From an uncultured Roseburia sp. (lineage in GTDB: Bacteria; Bacillota; Clostridia; Lachnospirales; Lachnospiraceae): a stretch of DNA of 64,000 nt. The stretch lies in the NCBI GenBank assembly GCA_947062675.1, contig CAMSQM010000002.1, forward strand, positions 1-64,000. Direction: 5' to 3'. Below the pieces are notes generated by a model. It had not been told where the DNA came from. It searched no databases and saw nothing but the letters and a program-made list of their open reading frames with translations. Position numbers and translations under genes: made by a program. Shown one piece after another: positions 1 through 8,800 of this stretch. Numbering within the stretch: the stretch's first letter is position 1; the number at the start of each line of letters is the position of its first letter.

Positions 1-2335
1 AGAATCCGAATGTCATCTGTGTCAGGTCGTTTGTACCGAAGCAGAAGAAATCAGCCTCTGCCGCAATCTCGTCAGCGGTAAGAGCCGCACGCGGGATCTC
101 GATCATCGTACCAACCTCGTACTCCAGCTTCACGCCTGCCGCTGCGATCTCAGCGTCAGCCGTCTCAACGACGACTTTCTTGACGTTCTTTAACTCTTTG
201 ATCTCGCAGATAAGCGGAATCATGATTTCCGGTTTTACATTCCAGTCAGCATGCGCTTTCTGAACATTGATCGCTGCACGGATGACAGCTCTCGTCTGCA
301 TCCTGGCGATTTCCGGATATGTCACTGCGAGACGGCAGCCTCTGTGACCCATCATCGGGTTGAACTCATGCAGGGAAGCGATCAGAGCCTTGATGTCCTC
401 CACGGACTTGCCCTGTGCGTCTGCAAGCTTCTTAATATCCTCCTCCTCGGTCGGAACAAACTCATGAAGCGGCGGATCCAGGAAACGGATGGTAACCGGG
501 TTGCCCTCGAGCGCTTCATACAGCGCCTCGAAGTCGCTCTGCTGATACGGAAGAATCTTCTCAAGAGCTGCTTCCCTCTCCTCCACGGTATCAGCACAGA
601 TCATCTCGCGGAATGCCGCAATTCTGTCCTCCTCGAAGAACATATGCTCAGTACGGCAGAGACCGATTCCCTCTGCGCCAAGCTCACGCGCTTTCTTCGC
701 GTCCGCAGGTGTATCCGCGTTGGTGCGGACTTTAAGTCTGCGGTATTTGTCAGCCCACGCCATAATCCTTCCGAACTCTCCGGCGATGGTTGCATCCACG
801 GTCGGGATAATTCCGTCGTAGATATTGCCGGTGGTGCCGTCGATGGAGATCGGATCACCCTCGTGGTATTCTTTGCCTGCCAGCGTGAACTTCTTGTTCT
901 CCTCGTCCATTGTGATGTCACCGCATCCGGATACACAGCAGGTACCCATACCGCGCGCAACAACGGCTGCATGGCTTGTCATACCGCCGCGGACTGTCAG
1001 GATACCCTGGGATGCCTTCATACCGGTGATATCCTCCGGCGAGGTCTCAAGACGTACCAGCACGACTTTCTCGCCTTTTTCGTTCCACTCAACCGCATCC
1101 TCCGCAGAGAAAACGATCTTTCCGCAGGCAGCACCCGGAGAAGCGCCAAGGCCCTTTCCAACCGGAGTCGCAGCCTTTAATGCGGCAGCGTCGAACTGCG
1201 GGTGAAGAAGTGTGTCGAGGTTACGCGGATCGATCATCGCGACAGCCTCTTTCTCTGTTCTCATGCCCTCGTCCACCAGGTCGCATGCGATCTTTAACGC
1301 GGCCTGCGCGGTTCTCTTGCCGTTTCTTGTCTGGAGCATGTAGAGCTTCTTGTTCTCCACGGTAAACTCCATGTCCTGCATATCCCTGTAGTGGTTCTCG
1401 AGTGTCTGGCAGACATCCTTAAACTGTGCAAATGCCTCCGGGAACTCCTCCTCCATCTTTGCGATCGGCATCGGAGTGCGGACACCTGCCACAACGTCCT
1501 CGCCCTGCGCATTGATCAGGAACTCGCCCATCAGCTTCCGCTCGCCGGTCGCCGGATCTCTCGTAAACGCAACGCCGGTGCCGCAGTCATTGCCCATGTT
1601 TCCGAATGCCATGCTCTGTACGTTTACCGCTGTTCCCCAGGAATACGGGATATCGTTGTCGCGGCGGTACACATTCGCACGCGGGTTGTCCCAGGAACGG
1701 AAGACAGCCTTGACAGCGCCCATCAGCTGCTCCTTCGGGTCATCCGGGAAGTCAGACCCGATCTTCTCTTTGTATTCAGCCTTGAACTGGCCTGCAAGCT
1801 CTTTTAAATCGTCCGCGGTGAGATCCACGTCAAACGTAACGCCCTTGTCTGCTTTCATCTTATCGATCAGCTCTTCGAAATATTTCTTGCCGACCTCCAT
1901 CACGACATCGGAGTACATCTGGATAAATCTCCGGTAGCAGTCCCATGCCCAGCGGGGATTGTCTGATTTTCTGGCAATTACATCGACAACTTCCTCATTA
2001 AGGCCGAGATTTAAGATGGTGTCCATCATACCCGGCATGGAAGCGCGCGCGCCCGAACGGACGGAGACGAGAAGCGGATTCTCTTTGTCACCAAACTTTT
2101 TGCCGGTGATCTCTTCCATCTTCACGATATACTCGTTGATCTGGCCCTGAATCTCTTCGTTGATTTCACGGCCGTCCTCGTAGTACTGTGTGCAGGCTTC
2201 CGTTGTGATTGTGAAGCCCTGCGGTACCGGAAGTCCGAGGCTTGTCATCTCTGCCAGGTTGGCTCCCTTGCCGCCGAGAAGTTCGCGCATGTCAGCATTA
2301 CCTTCGCTAAAAAGGTAGACCCATTTGTTTGCCAT
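1..2335 (-). CDS. ppdK: Pyruvate, phosphate dikinase, 5' part (C-terminus beyond window)
   Basis: Interconverts pyruvate and phosphoenolpyruvate using ATP/AMP and phosphate/pyrophosphate; a cytosolic glycolytic enzyme in many anaerobes. About 778 residues are present of a family length near 875, so roughly the last 100 residues, including the end of the PEP-binding barrel, lie outside the window. The N-terminus (MANKWVYLF) begins the ATP-grasp domain. The swivelling phosphohistidine domain shows GGMTSHAAVVARGMG, whose His is the phosphorylated residue, near positions 905-990. The start at 2335 has AGGAGG about nine bases upstream. The gene lies downstream of rhaD on the same strand but has its own promoter candidate in the 145-bp gap. 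Identification is secure. Confidence 0.97.
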   Translation of the reverse strand, partial: MANKWVYLFSEGNADMRELLGGKGANLAEMTSLGLPVPQGFTITTEACTQYYEDGREINEEIQGQINEYIVKMEEITGKKFGDKENPLLVSVRSGARASMPGMMDTILNLGLNEEVVDVIARKSDNPRWAWDCYRRFIQMYSDVVMEVGKKYFEELIDKMKADKGVTFDVDLTADDLKELAGQFKAEYKEKIGSDFPDDPKEQLMGAVKAVFRSWDNPRANVYRRDNDIPYSWGTAVNVQSMAFGNMGNDCGTGVAFTRDPATGERKLMGEFLINAQGEDVVAGVRTPMPIAKMEEEFPEAFAQFKDVCQTLENHYRDMQDMEFTVENKKLYMLQTRNGKRTAQAALKIACDLVDEGMRTEKEAVAMIDPRNLDTLLHPQFDAAALKAATPVGKGLGASPGAACGKIVFSAEDAVEWNEKGEKVVLVRLETSPEDITGMKASQGILTVRGGMTSHAAVVARGMGTCCVSGCGDITMDEENKKFTLAGKEYHEGDPISIDGTTGNIYDGIIPTVDATIAGEFGRIMAWADKYRRLKVRTNADTPADAKKARELGAEGIGLCRTEHMFFEEDRIAAFREMICADTVEEREAALEKILPYQQSDFEALYEALEGNPVTIRFLDPPLHEFVPTEEEDIKKLADAQGKSVEDIKALIASLHEFNPMMGHRGCRLAVTYPEIARMQTRAVIRAAINVQKAHADWNVKPEIMIPLICEIKELKNVKKVVVETADAEIAAAGVKLEYEVGTMIEIPRAALTADEIAAEADFFCFGTNDLTQMTFGF

Positions 2336-2373
2336 TTTGCTAATTCCTCCTAAACATACTATATGCTGTACAA

Positions 2374-2392
2374 CGGGAAGGAAACCTTCCCG
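2374..2392 (-). other. Hairpin in the ppdK leader
   Basis: A perfect 8-bp inverted repeat (CGGGAAGG / CCTTCCCG, 3-base loop) lies in the predicted ppdK 5' untranslated region, about 40 bases before the start codon. No U-run follows it, so it is not a terminator. It may affect mRNA stability or mean nothing. Confidence 0.45.
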
Positions 2393-2435
2393 CCGGTGCC
2401 ACAGATTATGTGCCTGTCCCTAAGCGCACACATCC

Positions 2436-2463
2436 ATTCTATCATATTTTCCACAAATGGCAA
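2436..2463 (-). promoter_or_regulatory. Sigma-A promoter candidate for ppdK
   Basis: On the minus strand, -35 TTGCCA (2458-2463) and -10 TAGAAT (2436-2441) are separated by 16 bases. The -10 is preceded by TGA, giving an extended TGnTAGAAT element. Transcription would start near 2429, leaving a leader of about 95 bases. The -35 lies immediately after the rhaD stop, so ppdK can be expressed independently. Confidence 0.6.
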
Positions 2464-2480
2464 CAGGTTTCTGGGGAATT

Positions 2481-3323
2481 TTAACAATTTTCTTCTTTCC
2501 CGTACAGAAATTTTTCCGGCAGCCCCAGCCCCAGTTCCCCGGCAAGGCGGCGGAGCTGATCTGTCGTGACGGTCTGTCGTTTGCCCTGACGCATGGCAAG
2601 TGTTTTCACGAGTATTTCCGCCGCTTTTTCAACCGTATGCATCAGGCCGAACGTCAGGTCAAAGTCTTCCCCCGCGCAGAACATGCCGTGATGCGCCCAG
2701 ACAGCCACGTCGTACTCCTCCATCAGTCTGCCCGTCACCTCCGCAATCTCCTTTCCTCCCGGAACCATCCATCCGGCAACGCCGATTCCGGCCGGAAAGA
2801 CCATGGCGCACTCCGGCTCCATCTCCCACAGCTCCCTGGTAAAAACCCTGCTCTCCAGCGGAAGCACAAATGTCAGCGCAATAATGTTAGCCGGATGCGC
2901 GTGATAAATCACGCGGTACGCGCCGCCGGAAACCCTTTTTTTCACCGCATGGCTCATCAGATGGCCCGGCAGCTCGCTTGTGGGCGTCCCGCCATCCGTC
3001 AGTCCGGAACAGATGCGGTAATTTTCCCCTCTGTCATCAAGCTCTATGATACACGTGGTCTCTTCGGGAGACCGCGCCACATTGCTGAAATACCTGCCGC
3101 TCCCGGTTACCATAAAAAATTCACCCGCCAGCTCCGGAACAGCCGTTCCGGCAGGCTTCCACTCCCCGCGGTCCGAAAACCCCGGGCGGACCAGTTCCAC
3201 CTCCTCCGGTTTTATGCGGTAAGACAGATTTCCTCCGTTCCTCTCGTGCCATCCCTGCTTCCAGCCGTCATCGCACATGCGGATAAATCCCCGCACAAAT
3301 TCAGCATCTGTTATATTCATCAT
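2481..3323 (-). CDS. rhaD: Rhamnulose-1-phosphate aldolase
   Basis: Zinc-dependent class II aldolase that cleaves L-rhamnulose 1-phosphate to dihydroxyacetone phosphate and L-lactaldehyde. It is 280 residues long; the E. coli enzyme has 274. The catalytic Glu117 (PTSELPG) and zinc ligands His141, His143 (HAHP) and His212 (AHHG) fall at the same numbers as in E. coli RhaD, and GWHERNGGNLS and VFTRELWE match the family closely. Two adjacent ATGs exist: 3323 aligns with the E. coli start, while 3320 is better spaced from AAAGGAG. No rhaA, rhaB or rhamnose transporter is nearby, so it is an isolated catabolic gene that may also serve other deoxysugar phosphates. Confidence 0.93.
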   Translation of the reverse strand: MMNITDAEFVRGFIRMCDDGWKQGWHERNGGNLSYRIKPEEVELVRPGFSDRGEWKPAGTAVPELAGEFFMVTGSGRYFSNVARSPEETTCIIELDDRGENYRICSGLTDGGTPTSELPGHLMSHAVKKRVSGGAYRVIYHAHPANIIALTFVLPLESRVFTRELWEMEPECAMVFPAGIGVAGWMVPGGKEIAEVTGRLMEEYDVAVWAHHGMFCAGEDFDLTFGLMHTVEKAAEILVKTLAMRQGKRQTVTTDQLRRLAGELGLGLPEKFLYGKEENC

Positions 3324-3403
3324 TCTCTCCTTTCCCCGCGGCTATGTACCTATACATATATATTCTAAATATATTCCGGATGATCTTTTTCGCAGGCTCC
3401 CGC

Positions 3404-3520
3404 GTCCCGGCGCCTGAGGGGGCAGCGCGACTGGTCTTACACGTCCCGGCGCCACAGGGGGCAGCGTGACCGGTCTTACACGTCCTGGCGCCGCAGGGGG
3501 CAGCGTGACCGGTATCACGG
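3404..3520. repeat. Three tandem copies of a 39-bp unit
   Basis: Copies begin at 3404, 3443 and 3482. They share a core GGCGCC..(C)AGGGGGCAGCG.GAC.GGT and differ at a handful of positions. The unit is GC-rich and contiguous with no spacers, so it is not CRISPR. It occupies much of the 396-bp non-coding gap between galE (ends 3720) and rhaD (starts 3323). The rest of that gap holds the galE terminator, an AT-rich stretch at 3350-3380 that could contain the rhaD promoter, and short hairpins at 3602-3625 and about 3574-3584. The unit length is a multiple of three, so a minus-strand frame stays open across it, but I see no good ribosome site for that frame. Confidence 0.85.
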
Positions 3521-3645
3521 CGTCCCGCCCGCCACATGCAGAGTGATCCCGTCAGTGAAAAAGAATCCTGCCCGGAGGGCTTTTTGTTTCACGGAAAAGC
3601 AGCCGCTTTAATGTTTTACAGCGGCAGGGTCTCTCCCGGATAATG

Positions 3646-3684
3646 AAAAAACAGGGGCCGCCGGCTGATCACCGGTCACCCCTG
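3646..3684 (-). terminator. Rho-independent terminator of galE
   Basis: On the minus strand an imperfect stem beginning CAGGGG and closing CCCCTG (inner CCGG/CCGG pairing) is followed by six U. It lies about 36 bases past the galE stop. Confidence 0.85.
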
Positions 3685-3719
3685 CTTCTCCATCCGGCAG
3701 CTGCCCTGCCTTATCCCGG

Positions 3720-4736
3720 TCAGTCTCCGTATCCGTCCGAGTTATTTTTCTGCCATCTCCACGAATCCTCGCACATCTCGCGGATCCCGTACTGTGCGCT
3801 CCAGCCGAGCTCCCGCTCCGCCTTCGACGGATCGCAGTAACAGGTGGCAATATCGCCCTCTCTCCTCGGCTTAATAACGTACGGAACCGGAACGCCGTTT
3901 GCCTCCTCAAAATTTTTCACGATATCAAGCACGCTGTATCCGTGTCCCGTGCCGAGATTGTAGATGCACAGGCCGGCCTTTTCCCTGATCTTCTTCAGCG
4001 CTTTCACATGCCCCGCCGCCAGATCCACGACGTGAATATAATCGCGCACCCCTGTACCGTCATGCGTATCGTAATCATCGCCAAAGACGCCGAGTTCTTT
4101 TAATTTTCCGACCGCAACCTGCGTGACATACGGCATCAGGTTATTCGGTATGCCGTTCGGATTCTCTCCCATCGTCCCGCTCTTATGCGCGCCGATCGGA
4201 TTGAAGTAGCGCAGCAGAATGACATTCCACTCCGGATCCGCCTTCTGGATATCGGAGAGAACCTGTTCCAGCATCGACTTTGTCCAGCCGTAAGGGTTAG
4301 TGCACGCTCCCTTCGGGCATTCCTCCGTGATCGGAATCTGCGCCGGATCACCGTAGACCGTGGCGGAGGAGGAGAATATAATGTTTTTGCAGCCGTTTTC
4401 ACGCATCACGTCCACCAGCGTCAGCGTCCCCGCGATATTGTTGTTATAGTATTCCCACGGCTTTGCGACGGACTCTCCGACCGCCTTTAAACCTGCAAAG
4501 TGGATGCAGCTGTCAATCTCATTTTCTGCAAACACTCTGCCGAGAACGCCGCGGTCGAGGATATCCCCTCTGTAAAACCGGACTTCCTTTCCGGTAAGCG
4601 CTTTTACGCGCTCCAGCGATTTCTCCGAGGAATTGCTCAGATTGTCGAGCACCACAACCTCATACCCCGCATTCAGTAACTCCACGCACGTGTGACTGCC
4701 GATATATCCGGCCCCTCCCGTAACTAATATTGCCAT
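3720..4736 (-). CDS. galE: UDP-glucose 4-epimerase
   Basis: NAD-dependent short-chain dehydrogenase/reductase that interconverts UDP-glucose and UDP-galactose for galactose use and surface sugar synthesis. The 338-residue protein shows the Rossmann GGAGYIGS at residues 7-14, SSSATVYG with the catalytic Ser, and YGWTK with the Tyr-x3-Lys pair, plus the ending typical of GalE ([11 protein letters not shown]). The start chosen is ATG 4736, because AAAGGTGG sits eight bases upstream; an in-frame GTG at 4748 overlaps that ribosome site and is less likely. It appears monocistronic, with its own promoter candidate and terminator. No galK or galT is adjacent. Confidence 0.96.
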   Translation of the reverse strand: MAILVTGGAGYIGSHTCVELLNAGYEVVVLDNLSNSSEKSLERVKALTGKEVRFYRGDILDRGVLGRVFAENEIDSCIHFAGLKAVGESVAKPWEYYNNNIAGTLTLVDVMRENGCKNIIFSSSATVYGDPAQIPITEECPKGACTNPYGWTKSMLEQVLSDIQKADPEWNVILLRYFNPIGAHKSGTMGENPNGIPNNLMPYVTQVAVGKLKELGVFGDDYDTHDGTGVRDYIHVVDLAAGHVKALKKIREKAGLCIYNLGTGHGYSVLDIVKNFEEANGVPVPYVIKPRREGDIATCYCDPSKAERELGWSAQYGIREMCEDSWRWQKNNSDGYGD

Positions 4737-4812
4737 ACTGTTTTCCACCTTTCTGTTCCTGATTTTTGTACGCCATGTAAAATCATTTCACTGCATCGCT
4801 CTACTGTCCCCT

Positions 4813-4841
4813 ATCATACCCCGTTTTTCAGAGATTGTACA
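4813..4841 (-). promoter_or_regulatory. Promoter candidate for galE
   Basis: On the minus strand, -35 TGTACA (4836-4841, four of six consensus) and -10 TATGAT (4813-4818, five of six) are 17 bases apart. Transcription would start near 4806 with a leader of about 70 bases. It lies back to back with the promoter of the AraC-type gene. Confidence 0.45.
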
Positions 4842-4872
4842 GAAAAAAATGTCCGGTCTTTATGCATTTTTG

Positions 4873-4901
4873 TTGCATAATCCTTCTTTCCTTTCTATAA
4901 T
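4873..4901 (+). promoter_or_regulatory. Promoter of the AraC-family gene
   Basis: -35 TTGCAT (4873-4878) and -10 TATAAT (4896-4901) have an ideal 17-base spacer. Predicted start near 4908 leaves an approximately 85-base leader before the ATG at 4994. Confidence 0.7.
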
Positions 4902-4993
4902 AAAAGCCGGTATTATTTCTTTGCGAAAAAACATTTCTCCGGACGTCACACAGCGATTTCCGGGCTGCACGCACTGTAAAAGAGGTGTCCCCG

Positions 4994-5848
4994 ATGAAAA
5001 ACTACAAAAATTCTTACAAAGTGACCGAAAAAGCGCTCGTCTCCCTCTCTGTCTACAATGTCGGCTTCCAGAAATGCGGACCGCTCTACCAGTGGGGTCC
5101 CGGAATCCGCGATCACTACCTGATTCACTACATTATATCCGGAAAAGGATTTTACCGGTCCCACCGGCATCTCCATGAGCTCCGCGCAGGGGATTCTTTT
5201 TTAGTATACCCGAATACAGAGGTACTCTATCACGCCGCGGAGGACGAACCGTGGGAATACGCCTGGGTCGGATTTGCGGGGAGCGATGCCTCCATGATTC
5301 TCAATGCGACGGATTTTTCCCCGGAAACCCCGTTTATCCGGAATACCCCGTCGGGGGAGGCCATTCACCGGCAGATCCTCCACATCTATGACGCCAGAGG
5401 AAACGAATTTGAACATGCCGTTGAAATGGCCGGGCAGCTTTATACCATGCTCGCGCTCTTTCTGCACAATGCCTCACACTCCGACGCGCAGAATTCCGCC
5501 AGCAGTTATGTCCAGAAAGGAGTCGAATACATTTCCTCCAACTATTCCTACGCGATCACCGTGGAGGATATCGCAGATTATGTCGGCGTGAGCCGCAGCC
5601 ATCTTTTCCGCTCCTTCCAGACTGTGCTCGGCCAGTCCCCCAAGGAATATCTGACGGCATTCCGCATGAAGCAGGCCTGTTATCTGCTGGAACACTCCGA
5701 CCTCTCCGTCACAGCCATCGCCAACTCGCTCGGCTTTGACAACAGTCTCTATTTCTCCAGAACCTTCCACCGGCACAAAGGCATGCCGCCAAAAGAGTTC
5801 CGCGCCGTCTCCCGCAGCGCGGATCCGGACCGCGGCCTGCAGCCGTGA
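4994..5848 (+). CDS. AraC-family transcriptional regulator (cupin sensor plus HTH)
   Basis: A 284-residue DNA-binding regulator. The N-terminal half (about 20-150) resembles the AraC sugar-binding cupin (HYIISGKGFYRS..., AGDSFLVYPN). The C-terminal 100 residues carry the two helix-turn-helix motifs of the AraC/XylS family (VEDIADYVGVSRSHLFRSF and VTAIANSLGFDNSLYFSRTF). ATG 4994 follows AGAGGTG at suitable spacing; an in-frame GTG at 4985 overlaps that ribosome site. It is divergent from galE across about 257 bp. Similar regulators usually activate carbohydrate genes with which they are divergent, so galE is a possible target, though galE is often constitutive. Its stop lies 21 bp from the stop of the convergent large gene. 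Confidence 0.9.
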   Translation: MKNYKNSYKVTEKALVSLSVYNVGFQKCGPLYQWGPGIRDHYLIHYIISGKGFYRSHRHLHELRAGDSFLVYPNTEVLYHAAEDEPWEYAWVGFAGSDASMILNATDFSPETPFIRNTPSGEAIHRQILHIYDARGNEFEHAVEMAGQLYTMLALFLHNASHSDAQNSASSYVQKGVEYISSNYSYAITVEDIADYVGVSRSHLFRSFQTVLGQSPKEYLTAFRMKQACYLLEHSDLSVTAIANSLGFDNSLYFSRTFHRHKGMPPKEFRAVSRSADPDRGLQP

Positions 5849-5869
5849 CCGCATACGCCTTGTCCGTGC

Positions 5870-8800
5870 CTACCGGATCTGCGATAAAATCTTCGGGTCC
5901 CTGATCTTTGTATCCTCCGCAAACAGCAGAACCTTGGACAGAATCTCCGCCGTTTTCGGGTCGTCGTCGATAAACGGAAGGAACAGACGCCCCCTGTGCT
6001 GGGAGTGAACCGGAACCACATACAGCATTGAATTCCCAATCTGGTGTACCACCCCGCTTCCGAGATGAACGGTATACTGTCCGAGCTTTCCGTCAATGAT
6101 CGCGTGGTTTCCGTCAAGCCTGACATTTTTCACGCCGAACAAAGAGAGACTGCACCCGACGATCGCGCTGCGCATCCCGATCGTCGAGTGACTGGTCTCC
6201 GGATCCACGCCGCCGGCATGGGCGACGCTGACCGCCAGATCGACATCCCGCATCACCTCGCTGTAAATGATATCCGGCACCTCCTGTATCTTAAGCGCTC
6301 TCCCGGTTTTCCGGTCATAAAACACCACCCAGTCCAGGGTCGGCGCCTCGACATCACTCGGGGAGAACCAGTCCGCCATCGCGTAAATGCGCGCGACAAT
6401 ATTTTCCTGATAATAAACCTTCTGCAGACCGTCATCATAATCCGCAACCCAGCGGCGGCCGCGCAGCGCGCCAACCGTCTTCTGCGGCTGAATCTGATTG
6501 CCGGAGAACATCAGGGATTTCTCCTGCGCAAGTTCCTCCGCAAGCTTCACATAGAGTTCACGGAATACCTGCTTAAACGGCTGTTTCAGCCGCTTTTCAA
6601 AGAGTAGTTTCTGGTAATCATGCCAGTGGCCGCTGCGATAGAGATCGTGCGGATGCGCGATCAGAATTTTATCCTCCGGCGATACCGGCGCGACTCTGCC
6701 CGCATAATCCACGATTCCCGCCTCCGTCAGAAATCCCATCCGGGCCCCGTCTGATGCGCCGTCCGCGGCCATCACCACAAGGGATTCCGCGACCGGTCTC
6801 ACTACCGGATTTTTCAGAAGCTCCAGGAACTCCCAGACCTCAAACACCGTCCCGTCCTCCATCGCCTGTTCCATCATCTGTCTTGTCCGGCTGTACTGCT
6901 CCCTGAGATTTTTTAATGTTGCCTGGTATTCCAGCACGGTTTCGTTCTTTTTGTATTTTGTCGGAACCGATTTCAGGACTTTCCCGTCTTTTCTGCACTT
7001 TAAAGTACTCTTCCCCGTCTCATCCACCTGAATCATGAGCTCGATGTCTTCTGTCCCGCGCCAGGTAAAGCAGTCTGCGGAATTCTCTGCAAGGCGGTTC
7101 TCCATGCGCAGTATAAGGCGCGTGACATCTGAAAATCCGGCGTTTACACTCAGGTTGCGCAGGGCGATCTCCGCCGCCCGGCCCTCGCTGGCACGGCGCT
7201 GCGCGCCGAACTGCCGGCTCTCCTTTTTGTATTTCTGTATAAACTGATAGCGGTCGAGCAGATCGTCTTCCCGCTCCGTGCGCCCCGTGGCAAGCGGAAG
7301 AAGTCCGATGCTCATGATGAGATCCTTGTTGCGTTTCGCCCCGATCTCTTTTTTCAGATCTTCCTTTCCGATCCTGCCAAGGGCCGCATCCGCATATTTT
7401 CTCGCCCTCCCGTGCGCGATCCCTGTCGAGGAATATTTGGCCGCGTCGTAGAGAAGTCTGAAATTTTTCTCCCCGAGCTTTCCAAAGGCCTCGAAAAACC
7501 AGTGGATATCAAAGGCTCCGCTCTGAAGCTCGTCCGGCGAAAGCGGCGTATATTTTGCGATCACCGAGGTCGTATACTCGTCAAAGCGCTCGCTGGTGTG
7601 CGCCATAAAATAGTAACAGCCGCTCGCAAACCCCGGAAGTCCCAGATACTCCTCCAGCATCGGAATCCACTGGTCCGCGTACATCGCCAGCTCCACAAGG
7701 CGCTTTTTCGTGATATCCGTTCCCTCAAGAGCCGCCCTTAAATCCTCCGCCGTCTCTTCCGGTTCCGGCATACATACTTTCAGCAGATGACTGAGCACAT
7801 TTTTCCGCTCCTCATTTCCGGAATAATAGCTGTAGCCCCGCTGAAGCGTATCCTTCCCGAGTGCGGTCAGAATCTGAATCATATAACGGATGCCGTATAT
7901 CACCGCAATTCTGTGAATATGGGCAGAAAAAGGCGTCGGCTGTTCCCCGCGCTTTAACTCCACCTTTAAAACCTGCGGAACGATCTCACGGTAGAGCGCG
8001 TGCGCGAATTTCATTGCCGGAACCTCTTCGCCGACAGTGTCAAAATGATATTTTCCGTCCACCGGCTGAAACGTATGCGGCGGGAAAAACTCATTGAGAT
8101 CCCCGAACCGGATTCTGCGCGACGGCACGGCTCCCTTCTGTTCCACGATACTCACAGGGCCCAGAATATCGCCCAGGCTCCGGAACGTGAACACCGCCTT
8201 ATAAAACAGGTCTTTATCCCAGATTCCCCGCAGATAGCACCATACACAGTCCGAAAGCCTCAGATACTGTTCCCGCCCCCCGAACTGCGTGTAATCGGAT
8301 TTCTTCTTCCGATGATAATGCTCCTGGAGACGGAAGCGCAGGACAAACGAGGCTTCCCGGTCCTCCTCCTCAACGCAGGACAGCCATGAGCACGCCTCTG
8401 CAAACACGGGAAGCTGCACCACGCGTCTGGTGTAAATCCCAGTGCGCCCGTCCCAGCGTTTTTCCTCAATCTGAATCAGATCATTGGTGTCGCTGAGCAC
8501 GGACAGAAGCTTTGCCGTCACCACCAGTCCCCAGTGCGCCCGCAGTCTGTCCGGGACATACTCCTCATACAGAATTGAAATCACCTGCGCCACCTGCGCA
8601 TTGTAGCTAAGCTCCGGCAGCATATTTTTAAACGGCAGTTTTTGAAACACTTTCCGATACAGCTCTGTCTTCTGCTGTCTGTACACCGGGTCGCGGCGGC
8701 ACCGCTGATAGAGAAACACCTCTGTCATAAGTTCCGGCGTTCTGATCTGCGTGTTGTAAAACTCCTCCCACAGTTCACGGAACGGATACTTATCGAGCGG

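Noticed and set aside
251..1807. Plus-strand open frames opposite ppdK
   Set aside because: The minus strand encodes conserved pyruvate phosphate dikinase throughout, including the phosphohistidine motif.
2457..3368. Plus-strand open frame of 303 codons antisense to rhaD
   Set aside because: The minus-strand frame is a clear RhaD with exact active-site positions; the antisense frame is Arg/Pro/Ser-rich without motifs.
3404..3520. CRISPR array
   Set aside because: The three units are directly adjacent with no spacers, and no cas gene is in the window.
3301..3537. Minus-strand open frame of 78 codons across the 39-bp repeats, overlapping the rhaD start
   Set aside because: It stays open only because the repeat is 13 codons long; there is no ribosome site before its ATG and it overlaps rhaD out of frame.
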